Shown here one piece after another: positions 56,801-64,000 of a stretch of 64,000 nucleotides of DNA. The notes beneath the pieces were generated by a model. The model did no database searches. It was not told where the DNA came from and was given only the letters and a program-made list of their open reading frames with translations. Where the stretch lies: assembly GCF_000503055.1 (NCBI RefSeq), contig NZ_AYVY01000010.1:92352-156351 (forward strand), read 5' to 3'. The position numbers and the translations under genes are program-made. The DNA is from Mesorhizobium sp. LSHC420B00 (lineage in GTDB: Bacteria; Pseudomonadota; Alphaproteobacteria; Rhizobiales; Rhizobiaceae). Position 1 is the stretch's first letter; each line of letters starts with the position of its first letter.

Positions 56801-57709
56801 GACACGACGGGCACGGTGCCGCCGGCAGATGCTGCCGCGGCAAGCGTTGCCAAGATCGAGGTTCCGGCCGGTGTCGGTCCGGCCGCCCTGCGCGATGCAG
56901 CGGCCGGCGGCGACGCCAAGGCACTGTTCGAGATCGGCTCGCGCTACGCCGAGTCGCGCGGCGTCAAGGAAGACATGGCAGCGGCGGCCAAATGGTACGA
57001 GAAAGCTGCCGATCTCGGTTTCGCACCGGCAGAATACCGCATCGGCAATTTCTACGAGAAGGGCATCGGCGTCGCACGCGACATCAAAAAAGCGAAGACC
57101 TGGTACCAGCTTGCCGCAGAGCAGGGCAACGCCAGCGCCATGCACAATCTGGCCGTGCTGTTTGCGATGGCGGCGGATGGCGTGACCGACAATGAATCGG
57201 CAGCGCGCTGGTTCCAGGCGGCGGCGGACCTCGGCGTCAAGGACAGCCAGTTCAATCTCGGCATCCTTGCGGCGAAGGGCGTCGGCATGAAGCAGAACCT
57301 CGAGGAGAGCTACAAATGGTTCGCGCTCGTCGCCAAGACCGGCGACAAGGATGCGGCGGCCAAGCGCGACGAGATCGCCAAAGCCCTGAGACCCGAGCAG
57401 CTGGAGCGTACGCGTGCCGCGGCCGAGCTGTGGAAGGCCAAGCCGCTCGATCCAGCCGCCAATTCGGCCGACATTCCTGAATCGTGGCAGGACGGCACAC
57501 CGCAGACGACGGCCGGCATCGACATGAAGAAAGCGGTCCAGAACATCCAGCGCATCCTCAACAAGAACGGCTACGAGGCCGGCAATCCCGACGGCATGAT
57601 GGGCCGGAAAACCAAGAACGCGATCATGGCCTTCCAGACCGACAACGACATGAAGGCAACCGGCGCGATCGACGAAAAGCTGGTCAAGGCGTTGCTCGCG
57701 CGCAAATAA
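53822..57709 (+). CDS. podJ: PodJ-like polar localisation protein with Sel1 repeats and peptidoglycan-binding domain
   Basis: A 1295-residue single-pass protein. A long cytoplasmic region (~1-700) is rich in coiled-coil heptads (repeats such as LEQRLERTREE). A charged stretch is followed by a transmembrane segment GAIAIMLALAGLQLGKAFF near 855. A Pro/Ala-rich periplasmic linker runs to ~1020. Sel1/TPR-like repeats (YEKAADLGFAPAEYRIG type) occupy ~1025-1185, and a PG_binding_1 domain (RILNKNGYEAGNPDGMMG) lies ~1240-1293. This is the architecture of alphaproteobacterial PodJ, which organises cell poles. The GTG at 53822 or ATG at 53855 may be the start. Confidence 0.85.
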   Translation: MKASNSETGALMNSKRSYLDTLNAGRQRRPHTTLEELNRSLETLEQRLERTREETASHPGPRRPAAEPRYPSAQPYGQQRRYEDPRDAQRPKGPAAAVDQNYQAIARDIDRVRGQEDGVALAGKIAGELRGLREELRQQMTSGLQREFDALRKNIERAYQSNGGGKGSAELGVEFERLSGAIQTLAEKSDDRSVNMLRLELEQVKAALDTLARDESVQAVGRRWDDFDRRWSAFEDRVDADQRKRSDAPGLSALTERLEQISNAVSNLPESLSLRSLEEKVRMLAGAVDHFARQQDNRGSDTFSQIDERLDEISRAIVASTVAAQANSFDPEPFERIEKRIDSLAQQIEEVSQDRPGREVIDRLNTLSSRVDELAGRANLPEQAMERLARQVALIADKIDHAPAMPDADYIFQGLEQRFDVLSSMMERRQGDAIEQGNMLFRDLERRLDEVADRLDQRMPQVDSAGVMDAIDARFTALAKRMETRVPDPASEAAIRGLESRLEDISSRLDSSAAQVASIDPALIRSLEAQVAGLTAHLSKPGTPLPEFDDISPRLNEIEKSLAGTRDSILGAAREAAESAVRSLAGSSANTAAVTGLAQDLKTLEALTRRSDERNSRTFEAIHDTLLKIVDRLGSLETGEPASAELSKRFGRASKISVQDAPSMDIDQPLPLTGNMADLDGRTAALVRDEPGPRTPAAAAAAAALAALGSDTTHEKTEHGGGRKSMLGGLARALKGKKEAEMPPLAGSASSVEIPSVDLDEPLDPKVANRPLEPGSGAPDLSAIMKRVRDERGQPAREGGAEAAKSDFIAAARRAAQAAAAEADALKRQSTMKGPVKALRIGDLLKARRKPILMGAIAIMLALAGLQLGKAFFSDPVEVANNDAAPAVAAQPVETALASVASEPKADAQTAAQDSAPSSIVRQAEPSAATTKDDTAAQTGPATPATEASTAPAAAPDMAAPDATAAVPAPAAATASDAEPMAAAPATTTAATQDTTGTVPPADAAAASVAKIEVPAGVGPAALRDAAAGGDAKALFEIGSRYAESRGVKEDMAAAAKWYEKAADLGFAPAEYRIGNFYEKGIGVARDIKKAKTWYQLAAEQGNASAMHNLAVLFAMAADGVTDNESAARWFQAAADLGVKDSQFNLGILAAKGVGMKQNLEESYKWFALVAKTGDKDAAAKRDEIAKALRPEQLERTRAAAELWKAKPLDPAANSADIPESWQDGTPQTTAGIDMKKAVQNIQRILNKNGYEAGNPDGMMGRKTKNAIMAFQTDNDMKATGAIDEKLVKALLARK

Positions 57710-57900
57710 CGGCGGATGCGTCGTTTCCGCGACGCCCTTGCCACAGATTTGCCTGTTAACTGATTGAGTTGTTTTTTGTTTCGGCGGTGCGACGAAGTTT
57801 GACTTCACCGCCCGGCCGGCGCAAGAACGAGATAGCCTTCTGGCGCAAAATGCCCGCAACGGTTGCATTCGCCAGGAGGCAAACTGATCGAGACTGACGG

Positions 57901-58824
57901 GTGGGCATCTATCTCCCGATCGCGGAAATTTCCGTTAACGTCTTCGTGCTGCTGGCCATGGGCGCAGCGGTGGGTTTCCTGTCGGGCATGTTCGGCGTGG
58001 GCGGCGGCTTTCTCATCACGCCGCTGCTGATCTTCTACAACATACCGCCCGCGATTGCGGTCGCCACCGGCGCCAACCAGGTCATCGCTTCCTCCTTCTC
58101 CGGCGCCCTGTCGCACATGAAGCGCGGCACGCTCGACTTCAAGCTCGGCGGCGTGCTTTTGGCCGGCGGCATCGTCGGCTCGACCGGCGGTATCTATGTC
58201 TTTGCGTTCCTGCGCCGACTCGGCCAGCTCGATCTGTTCATCTCGCTGCTCTACGTCGTGCTGCTCGGCACTGTCGGCGGGCTGATGCTGGTCGAGAGTA
58301 TCAATGCGCTGCGCGTCACCCGCAGCGGCGCCGCACCGGTGTTGAAGAAATCCGGCCAGCACAACTGGATCCACCGCCTGCCGCTGAAGATGCGGTTCAG
58401 GGCCTCGAAGCTCTTCGTCAGCGTCATTCCGGTGCTTGGGCTGGGCGCGGCGATTGGCTTCCTATCGTCGATCATGGGCGTCGGCGGCGGCTTCATCATG
58501 GTGCCGGCCCTGATCTACCTTTTGAAAGTGCCGACCAACGTCGTCATCGGCACCTCGCTGTTCCAGATCATCTTCACCTCGGCTTACACCACGCTGGTCC
58601 ACGCCACCACCAACCAGACGGTCGACGTCATGCTCGCCTTCCTGTTGATGGCAGGCGGCGTCGCCGGCGCACAATATGGCGCCAAGGCCGGTCAGAGGCT
58701 GCGGGGCGAACAACTCAGGGCGCTGCTGGCGCTGCTTGTGCTGGCGGTCGCCATCCGGCTCGCCATCGATCTTTTCGTCACGCCTCCCAATCTCTATTCG
58801 CTGTCCGGCGTGGGCCTGAGCTGA
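57901..58824 (+). CDS. TauE/SafE-family sulfite/organosulfur exporter
   Basis: A 307-residue inner-membrane protein with about 8 membrane segments in two inverted halves, each opening with a family motif: LLAMGAAVGFLSGMFGVGGG and LGAAIGFLSSIMGVGGGFIM, both containing GxGGG. The family exports sulfite, sulfoacetate or related anions. The GTG start follows a purine-rich stretch. Its stop overlaps the next gene start (TGATG). The pairing with a TIGR02186 gene is typical. Confidence 0.88.
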   Translation: MGIYLPIAEISVNVFVLLAMGAAVGFLSGMFGVGGGFLITPLLIFYNIPPAIAVATGANQVIASSFSGALSHMKRGTLDFKLGGVLLAGGIVGSTGGIYVFAFLRRLGQLDLFISLLYVVLLGTVGGLMLVESINALRVTRSGAAPVLKKSGQHNWIHRLPLKMRFRASKLFVSVIPVLGLGAAIGFLSSIMGVGGGFIMVPALIYLLKVPTNVVIGTSLFQIIFTSAYTTLVHATTNQTVDVMLAFLLMAGGVAGAQYGAKAGQRLRGEQLRALLALLVLAVAIRLAIDLFVTPPNLYSLSGVGLS

Positions 58825-59615
58825 TGGCTGGCTTGAGGACGCTCGCGGCCGCCGCCTTGCTGTCGCTGCTGGCCGCGGCGTCAGCGGCGAAGGCACAGAC
58901 GCCACTAACCGAAAACATCCAGATCGGCCTTTCCACCGACAATGTCTCGATTACCGCCGGCTTTTCCGGCGCCGACCTGACCATCTTCGGATCGCTGGAA
59001 AATGCCGATCCGCTTGTCGCACGGCAAGGGCGCTACGACGTGATCGTTGTGCTGGAAGGCCCGGCCCGACCGGTCGTCGTGCGCCGCAAGGACCGGGTGC
59101 TCGGCGTCTGGGTCAATCTGGAGTCGGAGACCTTCGAAAACGTACCTGTCTCCTATTCTGTGGCGACGACGCGGCCGCTGCAGGACGTCACCGATCCGAA
59201 CAGCTACAAGCAGCTGTCGCTTGGCGCCTCCAACCTCTATTTGCAGCCGGCCGACGCCGAGGACAGCCCGGCGACAATCGAGGAGTTCACCGCCGCGCTG
59301 CGCGAGCGCAAGGCGGCAACAGGCCTCTACAGCGAGAATGTCGGCGGTGTGCAGTTCCTGTCGCAGAACCTGTTCCGCGCCACCGTCAGGCTCGCTCCCA
59401 ACGTTCCGGTCGGCACCCACAAGGCGCGCGCCTTCCTGTTCAAGAGCGGCCTGTTCATCAAGGAAAGCTCCGCCCAGCTCGAAATCCGCAAGTCCGGTTT
59501 CGAACAGTCGATCTTCCGCGTCGCCCACGACTACTCCTTCCTCTACGGTGTCTTTGCCGTATCGCTGGCCATGCTGACAGGCTGGCTCGGAAGACTGGTC
59601 TTCAGGAAAGACTGA
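58824..59615 (+). CDS. TIGR02186 family membrane-associated protein
   Basis: A 263-residue exported protein with an N-terminal signal (GLRTLAAAALLSLLAAASA) and one C-terminal membrane helix (YGVFAVSLAMLTGWLGRLVF). The periplasmic region contains ENIQIGLSTDNVSITAGFSG and FGSLENADP. It matches a family usually next to TauE-type exporters; function unknown. The start overlaps the exporter stop, so the two are coupled. Confidence 0.8.
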   Translation: MAGLRTLAAAALLSLLAAASAAKAQTPLTENIQIGLSTDNVSITAGFSGADLTIFGSLENADPLVARQGRYDVIVVLEGPARPVVVRRKDRVLGVWVNLESETFENVPVSYSVATTRPLQDVTDPNSYKQLSLGASNLYLQPADAEDSPATIEEFTAALRERKAATGLYSENVGGVQFLSQNLFRATVRLAPNVPVGTHKARAFLFKSGLFIKESSAQLEIRKSGFEQSIFRVAHDYSFLYGVFAVSLAMLTGWLGRLVFRKD

Positions 59616-59722
59616 ACTCTCGTAAAAGTGGTTTCCCTTTCCGAGGGTATGGGCTAGACCGCGATCCCCGGTCCGACCGGGCACGAGCTGCTGCTCCCCA
59701 AATCAGAATATAGGAACGCACG

Positions 59723-60979
59723 ATGCGACCAGCATTTGCCGGTATCGACTTCGGCACTTCGAATTCCACCGTGAGCGTGGTCAGGAACGGGCAGCCGCGG
59801 CTGGTGGCCTTGGAAGACGGCCAAGTCACTCTGCCCAGTGCGGTGTTCTTCAATTTCGAGGACAACCGCACCTATTTCGGGCGACGCGCCGTCGCCAACT
59901 ATACGGACAGTATCGAAGGCCGCCTGATGCGCTCGCTGAAGAGCGTTCTCGGCAGCTCGCTCGCTCACGAAAAGACGCGCATCAAGGCGCGCTCGATCGG
60001 CTTCATGGAAATTGTCAGCCTATTTGTCGGCCACCTGAAAAAGAAGCTCGAAGAAAACGCCCTCGACACAGTCGAAAGCGTCGTAATCGGGCGGCCGGTA
60101 CAGTTCGTCGACGACGACGCCGGGGCCGACGCCGAGGCCGAGCACGAACTCGAAAATGCCGCTCGCGCTCAGGGCTTCAAGCACATCGCCTTCCAATTCG
60201 AGCCGATCGCGGCGGCACTCGACTACGAACAGAAGGTGACGCGCGAGGAACTGGCGCTGATCATCGACATGGGCGGCGGCACGTCCGATTTCTCGATCGT
60301 GCGGGTCTCGCCCGAGCGCGCCCGCTCGCTCGACCGCAAGGACGACATCCTGGCCAGCCGCGGCATCCACATCGGCGGCACCGACTTCGATCGGCTGCTG
60401 AGCATCGCCCATGTGATGCCTCAGCTCGGCTATCTGACGTCGACTAAGGATGGCAAGCGCAATCTGCCGGCGAGCTACTTCATCGACCTGGCGACATGGC
60501 AGCGCATCAACCTGGTCTATACCGCAAGGGCGATGACGCATCTTCGCCAGATCCGCTACGAGGCAGAGCGCGCAGACCTGGTCGACCGCTTCATCCACAT
60601 CGTCGAGCATCGTTACGGCCACGCGCTGGCGGCGCTGGTCGAAAGGGCCAAGATCGAGCTGACGGATCGATCGTCGGCCGGTATCGAGGTCGCGCTACCG
60701 GAGGTGAGGTTCACGGCAGAGATCACGCGCGAAGGTCTCGAAGCCACTATCGCTCGGGATATTGAGCGCGTTGCAGGTACCGTCGAGCAGACCGTCCGCG
60801 ACGCGCAGGTGAAGCCCTCCGACATCACGGCGGTGTTCCTGACCGGCGGATCGACCGCGATCCCGCTGGCCAGGCAGCAGATCCTGGCTCTGGTGCCGCA
60901 GGCGTCGGTTATCGAAGGCGATGTGTTCGGCTCAGTCGGGCTTGGGCTGGCGCTCGACGCACAGCGGAAGTTCGCCTGA
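59723..60979 (+). CDS. Hsp70-family protein (YegD-like)
   Basis: A 418-residue actin-fold ATPase resembling YegD. The N-terminal phosphate motif is FAGIDFGTSNSTVSVV, the second is LALIIDMGGGTSDFSIVRV near residue 180, and the adenosine motif is VFLTGGSTAIPLARQQI near 370. It lacks the DnaK substrate-binding domain, so it is unlikely to be a general chaperone. It stands 107 bp after the TIGR02186 gene, with an AGGAACG site upstream. Function not established. Confidence 0.85.
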   Translation: MRPAFAGIDFGTSNSTVSVVRNGQPRLVALEDGQVTLPSAVFFNFEDNRTYFGRRAVANYTDSIEGRLMRSLKSVLGSSLAHEKTRIKARSIGFMEIVSLFVGHLKKKLEENALDTVESVVIGRPVQFVDDDAGADAEAEHELENAARAQGFKHIAFQFEPIAAALDYEQKVTREELALIIDMGGGTSDFSIVRVSPERARSLDRKDDILASRGIHIGGTDFDRLLSIAHVMPQLGYLTSTKDGKRNLPASYFIDLATWQRINLVYTARAMTHLRQIRYEAERADLVDRFIHIVEHRYGHALAALVERAKIELTDRSSAGIEVALPEVRFTAEITREGLEATIARDIERVAGTVEQTVRDAQVKPSDITAVFLTGGSTAIPLARQQILALVPQASVIEGDVFGSVGLGLALDAQRKFA

Positions 60980-60984
60980 TCGGC

Positions 60985-61887
60985 TTAAAGCGGCGCGGCT
61001 CTCTCAGCTTTGCCGCCGAGATGCGCCTTGAGCGCCATCTGGGCCAGGCTTGGCTGCCGGTCGCGATGCGTGATCATGGCAAATTCGCGCTTCGGCAGAT
61101 CGATCGGCACGGAACGCAGACTGCCTTCGGCGACCGCGCGCGCGACGACGAGTTCCGAAATGATGCTGGCGCCGGCGCCGGCCTCGACCGCCTGGCGAAT
61201 AGCCTCATTGCTCGGCAATACCAGGAATATCTGTAGGTCCGCGAACGAAATCCCGTCGCGTCGGGCAAGGTCCTCCAGCGCCTCGCGCGTGCCCGACCCG
61301 CCTTCGCGAATGATCCAGCGAAGCCCGCCAAGGTCGGGATGCCCAGGCGAAACTTCCGCGATCTCAGGGTGCGAGCGCGCCACGACCAGCATCATGCGAT
61401 CGATATCGACCTTGGCACGCCGCAAAATGTCGGATTCGGTGCGCCCCTCGACCAGGCCAAAATCGGCTGCGCCATCAAGTACATTGGTCTCGACCTGCCT
61501 GGTGTTGCCAATGCTCACGCTCAGCCTGACGGCAGGATAGGCTTCGTGGAAAGAAGCGAGCCGGCGCGGCAGCCAATAGCTGGCGATGGTCTGGCTGGCA
61601 GCGATCGAGAGACTGCCTGATATCGTCTGCGAGACATGCTCCAGCACGTTGTGGGCGGCCGCCGCCCGCTCGAGAACCGCCTTGGCCTCCGGCAGGAACC
61701 GGCGTCCGGTCTCGGCGAGCTCGATATTGCGGCCCACTCGGTTGAACAACTGCACGCCGTGCTGCTGTTCGAGCGAGCGGATGGCGGCGGACGCGGCCGA
61801 CTGTGAAATGCCTAACAAGTCGGCCGCTTTGGTCATGTGCGCCCGTTCGGCGACGGCGACGAAGATCCGCAATTGGTCCAGAGTCAT
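60985..61887 (-). CDS. LysR-family transcriptional regulator
   Basis: A 300-residue LysR-type regulator: winged HTH at ~1-60 (MTLDQLRIFVAVAERAHM, ISQSAASAAIRSLEQ), linker helix, and an effector domain starting LSIAASQTIASYWLPRRLA. The profile is of the CysB/CbbR-like general group; the ligand is not evident. It is divergent from the molybdoenzyme gene cluster, which is the most likely target. The ATG at 61887 is preferred over an upstream TTG. Confidence 0.85.
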   Translation of the reverse strand: MTLDQLRIFVAVAERAHMTKAADLLGISQSAASAAIRSLEQQHGVQLFNRVGRNIELAETGRRFLPEAKAVLERAAAAHNVLEHVSQTISGSLSIAASQTIASYWLPRRLASFHEAYPAVRLSVSIGNTRQVETNVLDGAADFGLVEGRTESDILRRAKVDIDRMMLVVARSHPEIAEVSPGHPDLGGLRWIIREGGSGTREALEDLARRDGISFADLQIFLVLPSNEAIRQAVEAGAGASIISELVVARAVAEGSLRSVPIDLPKREFAMITHRDRQPSLAQMALKAHLGGKAERAAPL

Positions 61888-62015
61888 GCCAGCATTAAGA
61901 AGCAAATCCGATTGGAATTACAAGAGCAAGTTGTTAGACAGATTGATTGCTTTGTTCTAAATTTTAGCCCGAAATTGGAAAAAAGTCGCGCCAGAACAGT
62001 CGAGGGTAGAAATTG

Positions 62016-62171
62016 GTGAGGCTGTTCAAATCCGTGTTTACGCACTGGACCCGCAGCCTGCGGTGGCGGCTCGTCGGTGAACGCTATCGGCCGGAACAGC
62101 ATTACATGCGCGGCCCAGGCCCGAAGACGAGAGCCAAGGCCGCGGAACGCAACAACATCGCCGGATCATGA
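62016..62171 (+). CDS. 51-aa basic protein coupled to a molybdoenzyme
   Basis: A short open frame, GTG start at 62016 and stop TGA at 62169-62171, encoding 51 residues beginning MRLFKSVFTHWTRSLRWRLV and continuing with an Arg/Lys-rich tail. GAGGG lies 9 nt upstream. Its stop overlaps the next start in ATGA form, indicating translational coupling. No family recognised; the pattern suggests an assembly or accessory factor. It is below usual gene-length cut-offs. Confidence 0.6.
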   Translation: MRLFKSVFTHWTRSLRWRLVGERYRPEQHYMRGPGPKTRAKAAERNNIAGS

Positions 62172-64000
62172 CCAACAAACCGCTGCGCGGCGCCAACTCA
62201 GCACCATCCCAACGGCCGCTTGCCGATACGCGCGCGCCCGCCGAAGGCGACGGCGTCGATACTTCGCCTGATGTCTCCGACAGCATCGCCAAGACCACCT
62301 GCTATATGTGCGCCTGCCGCTGCGGCATCGACGTCCACATCAAGGACGGCAAAGTCCGCTACATCAACGGCAACAAGGACCATCCGGTCAACCGTGGCGT
62401 GCTGTGCGGCAAGGGCAGCGCCGGCATCATGCAGCACTACAGCCCGGCTCGGCTGAAAAAGCCGCTGCTGCGCACCGGCCCGCGCGGCTCGGGTGAGTTC
62501 CGCGAGATCGAGTGGGAGGAAGCTTTGTCGATCGCGACGAAGCGGCTTTCGAATATCCGCCGAACCGATCCGAAGAAACTCGCCTTGTTCACCGGGCGCG
62601 ACCAGTCGCAATCGCTGACCGGCTGGTGGGCGAGCCAGTTCGGCACACCGAACTTTGCCGCCCATGGCGGCTTCTGCTCGGTCAATATGGCGGCCGGCGG
62701 CCTCTACACGATCGGCGGCTCGTTCTGGGAGTTCGGCGAGCCCGACTGGGACAACACCAAATACTTCATGCTGTTCGGGGTTGCCGAGGATCATGATTCC
62801 AATCCGATCAAGATCGGTCTCGGCAAGCTCAAGGCACGCGGCGCCAAGGTGGTCTCGATCAATCCCTGCCGCACCGGCTACAACGCGATTGCCGACGACT
62901 GGATCGGCATCCGGCCCGGTACCGACGGCCTGTTCGTGTTTGCGCTCGTCCACGAATTGCTTAAGGCCGGCCGTGTCGATCTCGACTACCTCTTGCGCTA
63001 CACCAACGCCCATCTTCTCGTCATTCAAGAGCCTGGTGCTGCCGATGATGGGCTGTTCATGCGCGACGGCGACGGCAATCCGCTGGCTTGGGACAGGGTG
63101 GCGAAGATGCCAGTCAATGCCAGTGACGCCGACGCGAAGCCCGCACTGACCGGCAGCTTTCTCGTCGACGGCCGCCGTTGCGTGCCGGTCTTCCAACTCG
63201 TCGCCGACCGCTATCTGGATGAGAGCTATTCACCCGAGGCGGTCACTGACCGGTGCGGCATCTCCGCCGATACCATCCGCAGGATCGCCGCCGAACTCGC
63301 TCATGTCGCCTTCGAACAGCAAATCGAATTGCCGGTGGCGTGGACGGACTGGGCCGGCCGCCGGCACGAGACCATCAAGGGCCGACCGGTGTCGATGCAT
63401 GCGATGCGCGGCATCTCGGCCCATTCGAACGGTTTTCACTCTTGCCGCGCCATTCATCTGCTTCAGGTGCTTCTCGGCACGGTGGACGTGCCGGGCGGCT
63501 TTCGCTTCAAACCGCCTTATCCACGGTCTGCACCGCCGGGTCCGAAGCCAGCCGGCAAGAATGTGAAGCCGATGACGCCGCTCGAGGGCATGCCGCTCGG
63601 TTTTGTCTGCGGACCGGGGGACCTGCTGATCGACGAAGGCGGCAAACCGATCCGTATCGACAAGGCCTACTCCTGGGATGCGCCGCTGGCCGCACACGGG
63701 CTCATGCACACGGTTATCCGTAACGCCTGGGCCGGCGATCCCTACACGATCGACACTCTGTTCATGTACATGTCCAACATGGCTTGGAACTCGTCGATGA
63801 ATACCGTCGAGACGATGGCCATGCTGACCGATATTGATGCGTCGGGTGAGTACACGATCCCGTTCATCATCTATTCCGACGCTTATTATTCCGAGACCGT
63901 ACCTTTTGCCGATCTGGTGCTGCCGGACACGACCTATCTCGAGCGTCATGACTGTATCAGTTTGCTCGATCGGCCGATCAGCCACGCCGACGGGCCGGGC
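62168..64000 (+). CDS. Molybdopterin-dependent oxidoreductase catalytic subunit (SoeA-like), truncated
   Basis: The frame is open for 611 codons to the window edge. The N-terminal iron-sulfur site is CYMCACRC with C45, C48, C52 and C80 (VLCGKGSAG). The Mo ligand is probably C170 in AAHGGFCSVN. The segments YFMLFGVAEDHDSNP, VVSINPCRTGYNAIADDWIGI and NAWAGDPYTIDTLFMYMSN fit the DMSO-reductase superfamily. No Tat signal is seen, so the enzyme is cytoplasmic like SoeA, a sulfite dehydrogenase. That function is inferred mainly from the exporter nearby; formate or other oxyanion substrates remain possible. Likely iron-sulfur and anchor subunits lie beyond the window. Confidence 0.82.
   Translation, partial: MTNKPLRGANSAPSQRPLADTRAPAEGDGVDTSPDVSDSIAKTTCYMCACRCGIDVHIKDGKVRYINGNKDHPVNRGVLCGKGSAGIMQHYSPARLKKPLLRTGPRGSGEFREIEWEEALSIATKRLSNIRRTDPKKLALFTGRDQSQSLTGWWASQFGTPNFAAHGGFCSVNMAAGGLYTIGGSFWEFGEPDWDNTKYFMLFGVAEDHDSNPIKIGLGKLKARGAKVVSINPCRTGYNAIADDWIGIRPGTDGLFVFALVHELLKAGRVDLDYLLRYTNAHLLVIQEPGAADDGLFMRDGDGNPLAWDRVAKMPVNASDADAKPALTGSFLVDGRRCVPVFQLVADRYLDESYSPEAVTDRCGISADTIRRIAAELAHVAFEQQIELPVAWTDWAGRRHETIKGRPVSMHAMRGISAHSNGFHSCRAIHLLQVLLGTVDVPGGFRFKPPYPRSAPPGPKPAGKNVKPMTPLEGMPLGFVCGPGDLLIDEGGKPIRIDKAYSWDAPLAAHGLMHTVIRNAWAGDPYTIDTLFMYMSNMAWNSSMNTVETMAMLTDIDASGEYTIPFIIYSDAYYSETVPFADLVLPDTTYLERHDCISLLDRPISHADGPG

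Noticed and set aside
56000..57868. 622-codon minus-strand frame inside the podJ-like gene
   Set aside because: It is antisense to the Sel1 and peptidoglycan-binding domains and has no recognisable motif or ribosome site.
1..64000. CRISPR arrays, prophage or insertion sequences
   Set aside because: No regularly spaced repeats, transposases, phage structural genes or integrases were seen on either strand.

Overview
This 64 kb window looks like a chromosomal segment of a Mesorhizobium-type alphaproteobacterium (Rhizobiales, Phyllobacteriaceae). The evidence is high GC with NNC/NNG codon use, the gbpR-chvE-gguABC sugar cluster, an ALAS-type hemA, gcrA, a class I lysyl-tRNA synthetase, a SAM-II riboswitch ahead of metZ, a PodJ-like polar protein and a LuxR/LuxI/enoyl-CoA hydratase quorum-sensing locus. 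Nearly all of the window is ordinary, tightly packed core or niche-adaptation sequence. I see no prophage, insertion sequence or CRISPR array. The only trace of integration is a short repeat of the 3' end of a tRNA-Gly gene.

Layout. 1-3952 (+): the distal part of a rhamnose uptake and catabolism operon (ATPase fragment, two permeases, mutarotase, kinase). 3989-9675: dadA-like oxidase and UDP-glucose 4-epimerase (-), hemA (+) behind a perfect FNR/FixK-type box, an aminotransferase (-) and mscL (-). 9909-14054: a transporter-like hybrid histidine kinase converging on a LuxR-type response regulator. 14183-18852: a small periplasmic protein, DUF952, pyrD, a MATE transporter, a histone-deacetylase-family hydrolase and a small membrane protein. 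18946-19328: tRNA-Gly(CCC) and a 309-bp segment ending in a 16-bp copy of the tRNA 3' end. 19333-25800: gbpR, chvE, gguA, gguB and gguC. 25829-28405: double-length dCTP deaminase and metZ under a SAM-II riboswitch plus terminator. 28440-38809: GT21-like glycosyltransferase, apaG, hslO, argD-argF, gcrA, corA, phoU, phoR and ppk2.

38834-41065 (-) holds luxR, luxI and an enoyl-CoA hydratase, a candidate three-component quorum-sensing circuit and the most interesting biology here. It is followed by a periplasmic binding protein, a TerB-like protein, lysK (41337-44516), a thermonuclease-like secreted protein and an S24/CI-like repressor with a candidate operator. 46053-53304 (-) is a fatty-acid or branched acyl-CoA degradation cluster (two acyl-CoA dehydrogenases, thiolase, bifunctional hydratase/dehydrogenase). 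A MerR regulator lies upstream, and the same 16-bp motif occurs in both promoters. 53822-57709 (+) encodes the PodJ-like protein. 57901-64000 groups a TauE-type exporter, a TIGR02186-type protein, an Hsp70-family protein, a LysR regulator, an uncatalogued 51-aa protein and a truncated molybdopterin oxidoreductase; together these suggest sulfite or other oxyanion handling.

All function calls come from reading motifs and gene order by eye. No database search was run.
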